62,387 nt of DNA from Ruminococcus callidus (GTDB lineage Bacteria > Bacillota > Clostridia > Oscillospirales > Ruminococcaceae): the NCBI RefSeq assembly GCF_020709055.1, contig NZ_JAJFCK010000017.1, forward strand, positions 1-62,387. Direction: 5' to 3'. The position numbers were made by a program, and so were the translations under genes. Positions 42,512-53,300 of the stretch are shown here, piece after piece. Below the pieces are notes generated by a model. That model was not told the DNA's origin, searched no databases, and saw only the letters and a list, made by a program, of their open reading frames with translations. The first letter of the stretch is position 1. Each line of letters begins with the position of its first letter.

Positions 42512-44209
42512 ATGAATCGAAAAAAATGGATTGCACTTCCGACGGCTGCACTGCTGCTGTTCGGCGGGATCGTCCCCGTTTCTGCGGCGGACGCAGAACT
42601 TCAATCGCTGCAAACAGCGCTGCTGGGGGCTTCGGAACTCTCGCAGACGGATGATGTCGACGGCAATGGCATTGTGAACGGATTCGACCTGTGTCTGCTC
42701 CGAAGCATGCAGCAGACTACCGGCGAATTGACACAGCAGCACTATGCTGCCACCTCGGAATCTGTCAAACTGACCGGCAGAACCATGCGCAGCAACGACA
42801 CCACCTGGCTGGTGCAGAGCGGTTCTGCGGTATCCTTCACAGTGACCGGAACCTCTGCCTCTGTGACACTTGCCGGCGACAGCTCCATTCAAAACGAAGC
42901 CGACTATCGCCCGCGCTATGCGGTTTTGGTGGACGGAGAGATCGTTGCAGATGAGGTCATGAGTTCCGCAGAAAAGACGATGACCTTATTTGAGGGCGAA
43001 GTCATCCGCACGGCAAAAATTCAGATCATCCACCTCTCCGAGGCAATGAACGGTGCAGTTGGCGTGAAAGATATCTCTGCGGTTTCCGACCGCTCCGATG
43101 CGGTCATTCCGGAAAAGGAAAAGGCGCTCTCCATCGAGTTTATCGGCGACTCTATCACCTGCGCCTACGGCGTAGAGGGCAGCAACAGCTATGAGCCGTT
43201 CCGGACAACGACCGAAAACTTCATGAAATCCTACGCCTATCTGACCGCACAGAAGCTGGATGCCGATTACAGTGCTGTTTCCTACAGCGGATATGGTGTG
43301 CTGTCGGGTTACACCTCCGGCGACATCAACACTGACAGCTTGATTCCGGATTACTACGGGCTGATCGGAAAACTGCCGGACTACGCAAAGCCATGGGATT
43401 TCGACACCCATTCCTATGATGTGGTGGTCGTAAACCTGGGCACAAACGACTCCAGCTACGTGTCCAAGGATGCGGAAGCACGCACGCCGGCATTCATCAG
43501 CGCCTATGTGGAATTTCTTAAAACCCTGCGGGAAAAGAACCCCAGTGCCTACCTCATCTGCACCCTTGGAACCATGGGCGGTGATCTCTATCCCAGCGTG
43601 GAGAATGCAGTAGAACAGTACCGCACAGAAACGGGAGATCAGCGCATTATGAGCTATGAATCAACGCTGCAAAATCAGGCGGACGGCATCGGTTCTGACT
43701 GGCACCCCTCGGCAGTCACCCAGCAGAAAAGCGCCTATGTTCTGGCGGACAAGATCTGTCAGGCGCTCGGCATGGAATCCGATCAGATCGGGCTGGACAT
43801 GGCAGCGGATGCGGAATACCGCCTGAATATTGCTGCGGAAAAAGGCGGAAATGCCGCCTCTTATGTGGGATATGACAAATCTTTCTGGATCAACATGGTC
43901 ACCGGCGGTGAAACACCGGATGCTATTGAAGCCGAAATTGCCGGCGTTCCGCTCAAAAACGGCGGAAGCTACCGGCTGGAATTCGACTGCACCTCGGGAT
44001 ATGACGGGAAATTGCCGGTACAGGTTCGTGGTGCGGATGGAAGCATCTATTTCAGCAGCAAGTTTGATGCGGTTTCCGAAAAGACGCACTTCTCCGCAGA
44101 GTTCACCGCAGAGCAGGACGATGCAGCGGCTTCTATTATCTTTCAGCTGGGCGGGAAAGATTCCTACAATGTCACACTCTCTAACATCTCTCTGGTGAAA
44201 ATCTCGTAG
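42512..44209 (+). CDS. CE2-like SGNH acetyl esterase with an N-terminal half dockerin
   Basis: A 565-residue secreted enzyme. The signal peptide is 1-25. Directly after it come about 40 residues that look like a dockerin in which the first calcium loop is lost and the second, DVDGNGIVNGFDLCLLR, remains. A jelly-roll domain and SGNH domain of the carbohydrate esterase family 2 type follow, with catalytic Ser214 in FIGDSITCAYG, Asn in NLGTNDSS, and Asp396/His398 in SDWHPS. A C-terminal carbohydrate-binding-like beta domain (about 455-565) ends the protein. It follows the previous esterase by seven bases, with GGAGAAAGG overlapping. Confidence 0.86.
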   Translation: MNRKKWIALPTAALLLFGGIVPVSAADAELQSLQTALLGASELSQTDDVDGNGIVNGFDLCLLRSMQQTTGELTQQHYAATSESVKLTGRTMRSNDTTWLVQSGSAVSFTVTGTSASVTLAGDSSIQNEADYRPRYAVLVDGEIVADEVMSSAEKTMTLFEGEVIRTAKIQIIHLSEAMNGAVGVKDISAVSDRSDAVIPEKEKALSIEFIGDSITCAYGVEGSNSYEPFRTTTENFMKSYAYLTAQKLDADYSAVSYSGYGVLSGYTSGDINTDSLIPDYYGLIGKLPDYAKPWDFDTHSYDVVVVNLGTNDSSYVSKDAEARTPAFISAYVEFLKTLREKNPSAYLICTLGTMGGDLYPSVENAVEQYRTETGDQRIMSYESTLQNQADGIGSDWHPSAVTQQKSAYVLADKICQALGMESDQIGLDMAADAEYRLNIAAEKGGNAASYVGYDKSFWINMVTGGETPDAIEAEIAGVPLKNGGSYRLEFDCTSGYDGKLPVQVRGADGSIYFSSKFDAVSEKTHFSAEFTAEQDDAAASIIFQLGGKDSYNVTLSNISLVKIS

Positions 44210-44244
44210 AGATTTTCGATGACTGCAAATGAATCGAAAAACGA

Positions 44245-44276
44245 AGAGCTAGCATCCTATATGGAATGCTAGCTCT
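44245..44276 (+). terminator. Terminator after the esterase genes
   Basis: AGAGCTAGCAT (44245-44255) pairs perfectly with ATGCTAGCTCT (44266-44276), followed by a T-rich stretch. It ends the two-gene esterase transcript. Confidence 0.82.
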
Positions 44277-44304
44277 TGTTGTTTGTGATTGAACTGTGCT
44301 GCAA

Positions 44305-44850
44305 TCAGGATTCCCAGACGCAGTCAAAATAAACTGTCGCCCGAAACAGCGTTTCGTTCCCTGCCAGCGGCACTCGTTTTTCTGTAAATTTCGCACCCAT
44401 TCCTTTGGAGCTGACACAATCCCGATACCGCCGAATGGGCAGTTTCTCCCACATTTGCTTGCTTCCCTCATAGTAGACCGCTTCCAGCGCATCACAATGC
44501 AGAAATACGTCCTCCGGAATATCTCTCACAGTTTTTGGAATCCAGATGCACCGAAGAGCAGTACATCCGGAAAACGCATTTTCACGGAGAATTCGCAGAT
44601 ATTTCGGCAAAATGATCTCCTGCACCGTGGCATTTCCGGAGAATGTGCTGCTCATGAGATCCACAATTTCACTCTGTCCAACATAATCCGGCAAACGAAT
44701 CAGCGCTGTATCTTCCGGCGACGAAACACCATAGAGAATCGATGGCGTTGTTGGTGTGCGCGGGAACAGCATGGTGCAGATATTTTTTGTCTGAATGGTT
44801 TCCGTTACCGGCGCTGAAATGCGCAGCTTTCGATATTCGTTAAATTCCAT
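44305..44850 (-). CDS. Leucine-rich repeat (BspA type, LRR_5) protein
   Basis: A 181-residue protein without signal peptide. About two to three BspA/LRR_5-like repeats are visible between residues 70 and 135, such as EIILPKYLRILRENAFSGCTAL followed by IPEDVFLHCDAL. These form curved binding surfaces. The N- and C-terminal parts are not recognised. The ATG at 44850 has GGAGGGGAG six bases ahead and lies three bases after the stop of the interrupted gene, so they form one operon. Function unknown. Confidence 0.7.
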   Translation of the reverse strand: MEFNEYRKLRISAPVTETIQTKNICTMLFPRTPTTPSILYGVSSPEDTALIRLPDYVGQSEIVDLMSSTFSGNATVQEIILPKYLRILRENAFSGCTALRCIWIPKTVRDIPEDVFLHCDALEAVYYEGSKQMWEKLPIRRYRDCVSSKGMGAKFTEKRVPLAGNETLFRATVYFDCVWES

Positions 44851-44853
44851 CAG

Positions 44854-45942
44854 TTACTCCCCTCCCAATTCATTGGCATGAAAAAATTGCATTGTGCTTT
44901 GCAGCTGGTTGGTTCCGTAGGATTCCAGCAGCTGAAAGGTATCCATTCTTCCTTGAATCACGTCCTGTATCAACAGCAGATACTTCTGATCTTCCGGCAG
45001 CTCCTCCGCAGTGCAAGCGCTCAGCTACAGGCTGAATACATCACAGATGCGATGAAAAAAACCGCCCAGAGCGTGCGTCTTGTCTGCCGTATATCCCTCC
45101 AGATTGAGAAGCATATCCGAGATATCTCCGTACTCACGGTGTCTTTCATCGTCTGCTTCGTTCCACAGTCCGTGAATAACACCATAGTTCACATTTCCAA
45201 AGCGATCCGGACACTTGACAAGGTCCCCTTCCGCAAACGGCAGCGGAACCGCAACAAAACAGGTATTCAAATCCAGACTCGATGCGCATTCCCGAAGCTG
45301 CATATCGTACAGCACATGTTCGGAATTCCAGTAATAGATGTATTCAACCTGTGTCCTGGCATTCTCCAGCGGAATCCGGTGGATTTCTGCGGAAAATGGC
45401 TGCATATATTCGGCATGCTGCTCGTTCAGATAAGAATATGCCTCTTCAAAATTACTGAAATACACCGGTTTTTCTTCGGAATATCCGGCTTCTGTACAGA
45501 TCACAGAAAACACAACGGCATCTGGTTCATACCGCTTTTCCAATGCCTCCTGCATCCGTGTCACATACTCCAAAACGCCCTCCCGAAAATCCGGAAAGGT
45601 ATGGCGTACCCGATCCGCCCCGAACTCCGCCGAGGAATATTGCGCAGCAAGCTGCCGGAGCGCTGCCATTTTTTCTGTGACGGATTGCTTCACACTCATA
45701 CTGATCAGAACCGCCTGTTCTGCCGGAGTAAATGCTGTGTTCCGGTGATACCGGCGAATCCAAAAATTCTAATCGTCCTCCGCCGTTCGCATCAATTCCC
45801 GCAACAAGGCGTGCTTCTCAATGAGAGAAATGTGAAGACACATTCCAATGCAAAATGCTGCCTCCAATGTCGAAAAATGATATCCGATTTTTCGGCAATG
45901 TGCTGCAATGTCTCCGGAATTGATATACGAAGCAATATCCAT
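44854..45942 (-). pseudogene. 363-codon open frame interrupted by two in-frame TAG codons
   Basis: One reading frame runs from ATG 45942 (MDIASYINSG, with AGGAAG just ahead) to TAA at 44854-44856, with TAG at 45769-45771 and at 45025-45027. The parts are 57, 247 and 56 codons long. The 23 codons between the first TAG and the next ATG (45699) read as protein-like sequence (YHRNTAFTPAEQAVLIS), and that ATG has no ribosome binding site, so it is unlikely to start a separate gene. The last part, beginning after the second TAG, is coding-like and ends three bases ahead of the LRR gene. No frameshift is seen. It could be a pseudogene with two nonsense mutations or a gene read through TAG. The family is unknown. 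Confidence 0.65.
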
Positions 45943-46174
45943 ATTCTTCCTACCTGTAAATTCGCAAAAGTCACTGGTCAAAGCTAAATATTGAATTTTC
46001 ACGCAATCCGTCACAAGCTTCCCACAGTGATTCTTACGTTTTCCGATCACATTCTGACAATTGCAATATACCAGAATCCGCATGATTTGTCAAGGGGTAT
46101 TGCGAATCTTTATTGGTATTTGCAATTTTTTTATATTTTATATTTGAAATACAGAAATTTCATATCCAAGCTGG

Positions 46175-46180
46175 TATAAT
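46175..46180 (+). promoter_or_regulatory. Extended -10 promoter of the 318-residue protein gene
   Basis: TATAAT (46175-46180) preceded by TGG, an extended -10 element. No good -35 lies upstream, which is common for extended -10 promoters. The start codon is at 46252. Confidence 0.5.
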
Positions 46181-46251
46181 GCATTTGAAAACAAAAACAA
46201 ATCATAATTCAAAGAATATCATGACAAAAAAAGGAACATGGAGGAATTAAA

Positions 46252-47208
46252 ATGAATGCATTTGGATGGTTTGAAGCAAAAATCCGCATTTACACAGACA
46301 CGAAAGAGGCACTGGAGCTTTTGCAGCTGCTGGAGAAGCGTTTTCAGGAGACGGAACAGAAATGGGCGGAAGAAAACTCAGAAGGCGACTTGTTCGCTGG
46401 TTTCCACAAGGACGAACAGCCCGACTACACGGAATACGAGATGGATTCCAACTATACCCAATTGGCTTTTCAGCTTGGAAATCAGCTGTACGAGGACCTG
46501 AAAAAGGTGGACACGCTCAACAACGGTTCCTTTGCCTTCGAAACTTCCAGCGACGATTATGGTTATAACTATGCAGTTTATGGTGCGGCAAAGTATCAGG
46601 AAATCAGTCTTGCAGAATTTGGCAAAGGCGAGTGGGTTACAGATCAAAACTTTTTCATTCATCTGACAATGAAGCTGAAAACCTGGATGGCGCTGTTCGA
46701 TGAGAAAAAAGAGGAGGTACTTCCGGATCTGTCGTGGGCAGATGAAGACTTGTTTTATGACATATTTGACGAGAAATTCGCAAAGGCAATGGATGTGGGA
46801 AACATCAGCGTCATGGACGTTACCTATTTCAAGAATGGCAAGCCGTATTTTCTCCATCTGTCGGATGGGAAAGTGTATCCTGCCGGAGAAGAAACGTGCG
46901 TGCCGGATCAGGAGCATTTTTATTGCGAGGAGGACGAAATTCATCTGAGGCTCTCTGCCGCTTGCCGTCATTTGACAAACGAACGTGTTCTGCAGCTTCG
47001 GGAGAGCTTCTATGAAAATCTGGAGGCACTGAAACAGTATCAGGAGGATGTGAAGCTTCTGATGAGTTTTCATTATTTTGACCAGAAAAAAAGCGATGCG
47101 CTGTATCAAAACGAAATGATCGGCTCCCGGTACTCTGTGCTTCGTTTTGATACAGGAATGAATCGATTCGATGTGCCGACGGTTTTGGTGCCAGTGATGG
47201 AACAGTAA
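46252..47208 (+). CDS. Conserved-looking cytoplasmic protein of unknown function (318 aa)
   Basis: A 318-residue soluble acidic protein. It has no signal peptide or membrane segment. It starts after a strong GGAGG site and has an extended -10 promoter. The N-terminal half has a possible beta-alpha pattern (MNAFGWFEAKIRIYT). The rest contains Tyr- and Glu-rich helices. No catalytic motif is recognised. It is not tied to neighbours by operon, as the next gene is convergent. Confidence 0.7.
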   Translation: MNAFGWFEAKIRIYTDTKEALELLQLLEKRFQETEQKWAEENSEGDLFAGFHKDEQPDYTEYEMDSNYTQLAFQLGNQLYEDLKKVDTLNNGSFAFETSSDDYGYNYAVYGAAKYQEISLAEFGKGEWVTDQNFFIHLTMKLKTWMALFDEKKEEVLPDLSWADEDLFYDIFDEKFAKAMDVGNISVMDVTYFKNGKPYFLHLSDGKVYPAGEETCVPDQEHFYCEEDEIHLRLSAACRHLTNERVLQLRESFYENLEALKQYQEDVKLLMSFHYFDQKKSDALYQNEMIGSRYSVLRFDTGMNRFDVPTVLVPVMEQ

Positions 47209-47253
47209 GAGAAATCGATTAAAATTCCAACAATTCTATTTCGTTGATAACAA

Positions 47254-47300
47254 AAGCGCTCCCGTGGAACAGACAGCTGTTTCGCAGAAGCGCTTTCATG
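47254..47300. terminator. Hairpin between the 318-residue protein gene and the giant repeat protein gene
   Basis: AAAGCGCT pairs with AGCGCTTT around a roughly 28-base loop region, between two convergent genes. The loop is long and the T-run is weak, so this is a tentative terminator. Confidence 0.5.
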
Positions 47301-47328
47301 ATATAGGAATCTGTTTATTTTTGTTTGC

Positions 47329-50300
47329 TTATGCAGCCTTAGAGTAACTCATATAGTTTTCGATTCCCTGATGATAGAAATACATCGCCTTGATAAGGTT
47401 GGTCACATTGCTTTCAAAGCTGCTATCCAGTACTGTCCTCGCATAGGTGAAGCAGCTATAGGACAATGTCACATAATCCTGCGCCGGCTGCGTCTTGGAT
47501 GCCACTTTGAACTGGTACATCTTATCATAATTCTGCGGTGCAATTCCCTTGAGAGAAATAACATAGTAATTTCCAGATTTCTTGACCGGAACTGTTTTTC
47601 CGTCCACAGTAAAGGTATAGTCCTGAATATCTGCGCCATCTTTCAATGCAAACTGAATGTTGATCGATGCCTGCTCCGAAATAGAAAGACTTGCTCCCTT
47701 TACCTGAATGTTGTCGCTGTGTCCTTCTTTCACGGCTTTGTATTCATCGCCAATGACAACATTTACATCATCCAAAGGCAGATTCAATTCCTGATTAATC
47801 GGTGCGTCTGCATGATATCCGGAATACATCTGAATGTATCCGCCGAGATTCAAAAGTGCCTGGATACTCTCTGTAACAGAACTATCGTAGTTCTCCTGGT
47901 GCTGTAGAATGTAATCGGTATACTGTTTTACACTATATTCCAAATAAGAACCTCTTGTCCCATCCGAGTAACAGATCTGCGCCTTGATGGTATCCGACAG
48001 TCGGTTCAGCGGAATTTTGCAGCGGAATACATAGGTACCATCGGCATTTTGCAGTGCAGATGCAAAGCGAACCGTCTGTGCTTTCCCGTCGGGAAATGTA
48101 AATTCAACATACGCATTCGTATCGTTTGCTGCATTTTCCGAAATTTCTGCGACGAACTTCAATGTCACCATATCTGCCACAGAAACACCAACCTTAGTAA
48201 AGGAATCCCGTCCGTTTTTCAGCTCTCCACAGGTCTTGCATGTTCCATTACTGCCGAAGATGTGTTCAGCATCAGAATAGTAGACATGGGGATGTTCGCC
48301 TGCTCCGGCAGTAAACGGAACAAAAGGCTCTGTATAGTCACCATCGGAATACCATCCGCTGAAACCGCAGACATCTCCCTGCACCGGAAGTTCCGTAACC
48401 TCTGTACCATACTTGAAACAAAGCGTTTCTGTACGTCCCTCCCAGTAATTCAAGGTCACAGTTTCATACACTTCTTCCGAAACAGAATTCGTGTAATCCA
48501 GCACCTCACGGTTGGAGAGAATCTTTGCCGAGTTTTCAAATGTGAGATTCGCATATGGTGTCACCACAAGTTGAACATTGTCCGAAAGATTCAGATCTTG
48601 ATTCAGCGTAATTTCACCGAATATCGACAGTTCCACTTCCTCGCCGGATTCCCCGGCGTATCTTGCCGCATCGTAGACATTCTGGAAGATTTCACCGTTA
48701 CTGAGCATTGCAGTGCAAACCTTAGCGATTTTCTTAGAGTTGATAAATTTTCCGCAAGTCTCGCAGTATTGTGCAGCAGTTCCGTAATTTGCGCTATCCG
48801 GCGGTGCAATTACCTGATAGTTTCCACCCTTGCACTCATGCTCCGGAACGGAAATCATCGGATACTCTGCTTGGTAGCCATCAGAATACTCGATATGAAC
48901 CACGGCCTCTTCATTCGCAACCAGAGGTTTGATGTCAATCAGTGCATCGCTTGTCAGTGTATATACACCATCAGCATACGTATAGTCCCCGCTCAAAACC
49001 TTAAACTCATAGGTCGGTTCTGCCGCAGATGCAGCAGACATCATCTGAATTTTGGCCTTGGCACGGCGTACTGAGTTTGTAGTTTTCTCGCCATCATTGT
49101 AGGAAATGATATTTCCATTTTTGTCTGTGACATAAATCTTTGCGTTGATTTCTCCCTTTGGTTTACTGAAAATTTTGTACAGATCTCTGCCGATGGTAAC
49201 TGTATCTGAAATCGGAAGCTGCTTGCCGTTGAAATCGATGTCATCAATTCCGGTAGCAGATATCACATCTTGAATATAATCCCAAATGTCATCCTTATCC
49301 AGTTTGACACCAGTGGTGTGTTCCAGATAGTCCAGATTATACTTTCTGTCATATGCTTCCTGTGTCATGGCACCATCTAAATTTTTTTGATAGTCAATCG
49401 CCATTTGCTGAACTAAATCTGAATAAAATTCCATTTTCTTAATGTAGCACTTTCCATTATAGTAAATTTTTTGTACGCCATCAGAATCACAGGAACCTAC
49501 AGCTGCATCGATTACTGCACCACTAAAGCTAAAAGCGTGGTCATCAATAAACTCATCAGTAAAGCTCGAAGTTACCACTTCATATGGAATTTCTGTCGTA
49601 GAACCCTCCAATGTCGTAACCACAACATTGTTCAGCATGTGCACCACAGTAATTCCATCCACCGTACTCGCAGCAAGGCTTGCGCAGAACTGTGCCAACG
49701 GCATCTCGCTCAAACCAATGCTCAGCGCATCAAAGAACAGCTTACTCAGTTCCAAATTCTTCTGATAGGGCGATTTCCAAAGATCTGTAATTGAAAGTTC
49801 AATGACTGCCGATTCTCCAGGTTTCAACTCTTCCACGGAAATGCTGGTAGCACCGCCACTGCTTAGAATCCGTTTTCCAGATGTGTTTGTCACTATCCCG
49901 TGATCATTTACAGTTTTATAGGAATAGTACCCGTGCTCGACATTTTTCACCTTGTTTTCCAAATCGTAAATCGGCTTATCCGAAACATTAGTTAATGCGA
50001 TCTTCATCTCATACTTATCCCCATAGCAGGAATAATTAGGCGCTTCGATTGTCATTTTCAATGCGCTTCCGGCATAAACATGGAGATTATTCTTGGAGTG
50101 GAAGTCATAAGAGAATGCATCTCCATCATTTTCGCCTACCACTCTTGCGCTCAGAGAATAATCGCCTGCCTCATCGCCTCTCAGATACCAGTGGATATCG
50201 CTGACAGCACCGGCAGCCAAATCGCCAATGAACTTAGTCTGTGAGCTGTTGCACAGAGTCAGACCGCTGGGAACATTCAGTGTTGCAGTACAGTCTTTCA

Positions 50301-53300
50301 GCGACTCGCTGTCGCTATTGAAAAGTACCAATTGTACATCATAGAATTCCTTCAGCCATTTACTCTCGCCATAAATGATGATAAACATCTCCTGCGACTC
50401 GTATTCATAGTATCCGACACTTGCGCCGATTTCCGGAACGTACGTATTTCCGCCAGACGGAATCTCAACCGGCCCGCCGGAGCCTGATGGCGGAGATATC
50501 ACAATTTTCTTCTTTTCTGGTGCAGACGGCGTTGACGGAACAGCCTCATACTTGGTGAAAATCATGGGGACATCTTCGAAATCCATCTCGATAGAGTAAT
50601 TGTAACAGTGATAGTTGCCCGGATCAGAGAGAGCGATTCCCGCTGCGATGATATCCGATTTTGACATCGGCGTAACAGTCATATCCCCTACGATATTCAG
50701 CTTACGATTTTCCTCTTTCTTGACAGCATCCTCTACGGTTTTATCGTAAGTAGATGTTACTCTTGCATACGGTTCAGTCGTTGCTGCTGCGGTAGTTGTG
50801 GTTGTTTTGGAGGTAGAAACTGTTGTTCCAACGCCAGCAGGCGCTGTTGTAGTCGTAGTAGTGACTGGCGCAGATGGATCCCGTTGTCCGCACACAGTAC
50901 AAATGCTATCATTTCCGTAGGTGTGACCTTTGGCAGCATTTCCGCCATCAGTGCGCTCAAAGGTATCATCTGATACTGCATCACATTCCGCACACTTTTT
51001 GATCCAAAGTGCAGCGTGAACGCAGTCTGCCGGCGAAATCATTTTGAACCATTCATACTGATGACCTTTTGCGGCATTCTCCCCATCGTTGCACTCCAAG
51101 GTTCCTTCCAGTACAAGTCCGCAATCAACACATTTTTTCGTCCAAACCGCATTGTTCGTACAAGTTGCCTCGTGCACCATACAATCCCAGTCATAGTGAT
51201 GTCCCTTGGCAGCATTGTCACCGTCCGTACGCTCAAAGGTTCCTCCTAATGCTTCTCCACAGTTGACGCACTTCTTTGTCCAGACAGCATTCTCTGTGCA
51301 GGTTGCTGCGCTTATCATGTCGCCCCAGTCGTATCTGTGTCCCTTGGCTTCATTGTCGCCGTCAGTACGTTCAAAGGTTCCTTCCAATGTTTCTCCACAG
51401 TTAACGCACTTCTTCGTCCAGACAGCATTCTCGGTACAGGTTGCTGCGCTTACCATATCGCCCCAGCGATATTTATGTCCTGTTGCAGCATTATCACCAT
51501 CTGTACGTTCAAAGGTTTCCGGCAATACATCACCGCAATTGACACAATACTTCTCCCAAACTGCGTTTTCCGTACAAGTTGCCGGCTTTATCATTCGCCT
51601 CCACTCGTACCGATGTCCCTTGGCAGCATTGTCCCCATCCGTACGTTCAAACGTTTCTTCCAGCTCTTCGCCGCATTTCACACATTTTTTTGCCCACACA
51701 GCATTTTCTGTGCAGGTGTTGGGAGAAACAACACGCCCCCAGTCATAGGTGTGTCCTGTCGCAAGATGACCTTCTTCCACACGTTCAAATGTTTCAGAAG
51801 TAACCTCACCGCAATTGACACACTTCCGATTCCAGAACTCATTTTCAGTACAGGTCGCCGGCGTTACCAGCTCGCCCCAGTCATATTCGTGTTCGATCTT
51901 GACGACCTTACCGTTCTGAGACTCATCATTGGTATAGCTGAGTTCTGGCATCGGATTGGCTTCACTGCAGGAGTGATTGATGGTATAACGATAGACCATT
52001 GCATCACCATTCAGGACCGGGTAATCCTCTTCTCCGATATTCTGGTTCCATCCAAGTTGGTAGGCCACCATGCCAGAAGAGAGATCATCCGACAGAATAT
52101 TCTGCATTCCAGAATCCGAATAAGTCGATTTCTCCGACAGATAATAGCAACACTGGAATGTCGATGCAGTACTGCTTCCATATATCATGTGTCCTGAGTC
52201 AGAAGCACCTGCACAAAGTACGCTGCTCACGATTGAATCGCTGATTTCATACACAAGACCAGCTGCTTTGGTTCCAGTGACAGCTGCAAGGCTATAGACA
52301 TTTTCCAGTCTTGTATTACCGGCTGCGTTTCCGGCAATAGAACCGGTGTTTCCGCTGCTGCTCTCAAATGTGGAATTGATCACACCGAGGTTCCGCACAG
52401 TGGCACCGCTCAATGTTCCAAAAATACCACCGCAATCTTCCTCTCCTTCAGAAGTGTATTGCATTCCGCTGATAGAAAAGCCCTGTCCATCGAAAGTTCC
52501 CGAATAGTTTCTGATTGGTTTCCAAGAAATTCGACCATCATCCGGAAAAACAAGATCATGCATCAGTTTGATATTTGCATTTCCTACAACACTTCCGTCA
52601 TTCATGTGCTGAGACAACCACAAAAGCTGACCGGAATTCCGAACCTCATAAGTTTGGTTTGTGAAAATGGGTGCCTGATAAATGACACTGTTTTCATCAG
52701 CATGATCGATAGCAAGTTCACAGTCCGCACCGCCAAAACAATAGCCATTTGCATCATAGGCATGCTTGCGGAACAAGTGAATATCTCCTGCGGCAAAAAC
52801 AGCACTTCTGAAAACAGTTTCTCCCGGCGCAAGATTGATGTTCTGCCAGGAATACGAGATACCGGAATCATAGCCCGTAGAATAATTAGAACCGTTGTGT
52901 CCAGTATAAGCATTTTGTGTTCTGCTGCTATAAACGCCCCACCAACAGTCGCCATCATCAGACAGAGAGAGACTGAAGATGTTTCCAGAACCATCATGCA
53001 TCTCAATATTTGGCACATTGGAAAACATGGTGTGATTTTCACTGGTAACTGGCGTCTGATCGGCGCTGTAGCCATAAATTGCTGCATGGTCATTGCCGCC
53101 GATCATAACATCTGCAGTGCTGGCAAGTCCGAACTCCGTCACCGGATTTTCACTTCTGTTCTGAATGACGTAGGTGATCTTCACAAAGGCATTTTCCTGC
53201 TCATTCTCCGAAATTTTTCCTTTGGAATCACTAAACGAAAAAATCGGTGTCACATAAATCTGATTACCAATACAATACTCTGCATTCTGCGCATCAAAAG

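Noticed and set aside
44854..45942. General TAG recoding in this organism
   Set aside because: Several well-defined genes in the window end with TAG, so TAG works as a normal stop.
47329..47420. Cell-wall sorting signal or dockerin at the end of the giant protein
   Set aside because: No LPXTG-type motif, hydrophobic tail or calcium loops are present in the last residues.
50926..51891. Regular repeats that might be a CRISPR array
   Set aside because: The 138-bp units are in-frame coding repeats without unique spacers, and there are no cas genes.
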